DNA of 64,000 bases, from NCBI RefSeq assembly GCF_040954645.1, contig NC_092805.1:74618564-74682563 (forward strand), in the 5' to 3' direction. Each line of letters begins with the position of its first letter. Position 1 is the stretch's first letter. Shown here piece after piece: positions 63,302 through 64,000 of the stretch. The notes beneath the pieces are model-generated. The model was given only the letters and a program-made list of their open reading frames with translations, was not told where the DNA came from and searched no databases. This DNA is from Diabrotica undecimpunctata (lineage: Eukaryota > Arthropoda > Insecta > Coleoptera > Chrysomelidae). A program made the position numbers and the translations under genes.

Positions 63302-64000
63302 TGCAAGCAAATACGGGATACTTGAGGATAGGCTCCTGGAACCCAGGCGGCATAAGGACCAACCAGAATATACTGGACGAACTGGTCAATAGATATGAAA
63401 TGGACGTCGTGGCAATACAGGAAACAGAGCTCACGAACAACATCAACATCAAGTTTCCAGGCTACGACATATACAGGAACGACAACACAGCAAGATCAGG
63501 TGGCACAGCAATATTAGTGAAAAAAGGCATAGGTCACATCAGAATTCTAACACCACAACTAAATAATATGCAAGCAACAACAATAAGAGTACAAATGAGG
63601 CAAGGAGAAGTCAGAATTACCTCCGCCTACGTAAGACCTACTGAACAGAAACGGAAGACTACTAAACACATACATAGAAAATAATGACGACGTTATGGCA
63701 ATGGGCCCCACAGACCCAACGCATTACCCAGGAAACGGACTTCCTACACACATAGACATTGTAGTAGCAAGAAACCTAGGACTACAAACAGAAATACAAA
63801 CATTAAACGAAGGCACAACGGACCACAACCCCATCCTATTAGAACTAGGGACGTAGGAAGAAGAAAGTACAATCAAAAGAGTTAAAAAGAAAACAAAGTG
63901 GACAAACTTTAAAAGACTCGTGAGCACTGGAATTAACATAGTTCCAGTGATAGACAACCCACGAGAAATAGAAGACAGAGTCCTAGAGTTGGAAAACATC
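63301..64000 (+). pseudogene. LINE ORF2 endonuclease domain, internally deleted
   Basis: Starts near 63301 with YLRIGSWNPGGIRTNQ, VVAIQETEL (catalytic Glu) and FPGYDIYRND with RSGGTAILVKKGI, to ITSAYVRPTEQ at ~63650. The reading then jumps, with a frame change, to GRLLNTYIENND, GPTDPTHYPGNGLPTHIDIV and TTDHNPILLEL. The central GDFNAKH-type segment with the catalytic Asp-x-Asn is missing, so a deletion of very roughly 100-200 bp removed part of the active site. A stop (TAG at 63854) follows shortly after. The reverse transcriptase, if present, lies beyond the window. Confidence 0.8.

Larger units (their letters stand above)
61190..64000 (+). mobile_element. Jockey-like LINE, 5' part, running off the window
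   Basis: From ~61190 the base composition shifts to GC-rich. A ~490-bp non-coding 5' region precedes ORF1 (61681-63301) and the start of ORF2 (63301 onward). The two ORFs abut at 63301. Having a 5' region makes this less truncated than other LINEs here, although the exact 5' end and any target duplication were not found. ORF1 and ORF2 carry frameshifts and one deletion. Confidence 0.8.

Overview
The window is eukaryotic, almost certainly insect, genomic DNA that is built nearly entirely from transposable elements. The evidence is the AT-rich base composition, long (TA)n arrays, spliced genes with GT-AG introns, and a mix of element types typical of arthropods: an env-bearing Ty3/Gypsy endogenous retrovirus, BEL/Pao, Penelope-like elements (PLEs) with GIY-YIG endonuclease, RTE-like and Jockey-like LINEs, and THAP-domain genes. 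A beetle-like, repeat-rich genome is my guess, not something the sequence proves. I see no tRNA, rRNA, CRISPR or bacterial operon. The only gene that looks intact and is not obviously an element's own is a four-exon THAP zinc-finger gene at 50315-51888.

Layout. 1-8.4 kb: decayed fragments of RTE-like and Jockey-like LINEs, with small inverted repeats and one (TA)n array. 8.4-15.2 kb: a candidate DNA transposon with ~620-bp terminal inverted repeats (TIRs; 10560-14925) and a broken antisense gene of an unassigned invertebrate family. A minus-strand LINE lies beside it, and two outward-facing repeats carrying hammerhead-ribozyme-like motifs lie outside. 16.3-17.25 kb: a ~930-bp palindrome of two PLE tails between 15-bp target duplications. 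18.2-26.8 kb: an apparently complete errantivirus-like provirus. It has two 512-bp LTRs with no difference that I can see, an ATAT target duplication, gag, pol by a -1 frameshift, and env by splicing.

27.6-33.4 kb: a 5'-truncated Gypsy element whose integrase is interrupted by a LINE flanked by a 13-bp target duplication, then its 3' LTR and a solo LTR. 33.4-47.7 kb: nested elements between (TA)n arrays. An eroded inverted PLE pair (33661-36628) comes first. A Gypsy deletion derivative (36708 to ~47497) that keeps only gag/protease follows, and a 6.8-kb inverted PLE dimer (37089-43910) is inserted in its 5' LTR. One PLE arm has an intact 822-codon ORF. Both arms end in a near-canonical minimal hammerhead motif.

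47.8-52.2 kb: a decayed intron-containing gene on the minus strand and, divergently, the THAP gene, three of whose exons lie between ~230-bp inverted repeats. 52.3-58.8 kb: a BEL/Pao element on the minus strand with a 1379-codon Gag-Pol ORF and a broken integrase. 59-60.5 kb: a probable solo LTR flanked by (TA)n. 61.2-64 kb: a Jockey-like LINE (5' region, ORF1, start of ORF2), frameshifted and internally deleted.

Three themes stand out. All three PLE loci are head-to-head inverted pairs with 3' ends facing outward. Most long (TA)n arrays abut LTR ends. The errantivirus has a coherent expression plan: slippery heptamer, leader ATG, splice donor, splice acceptor and env frame. All calls come from reading motifs in the sequence; no database search or alignment was run.
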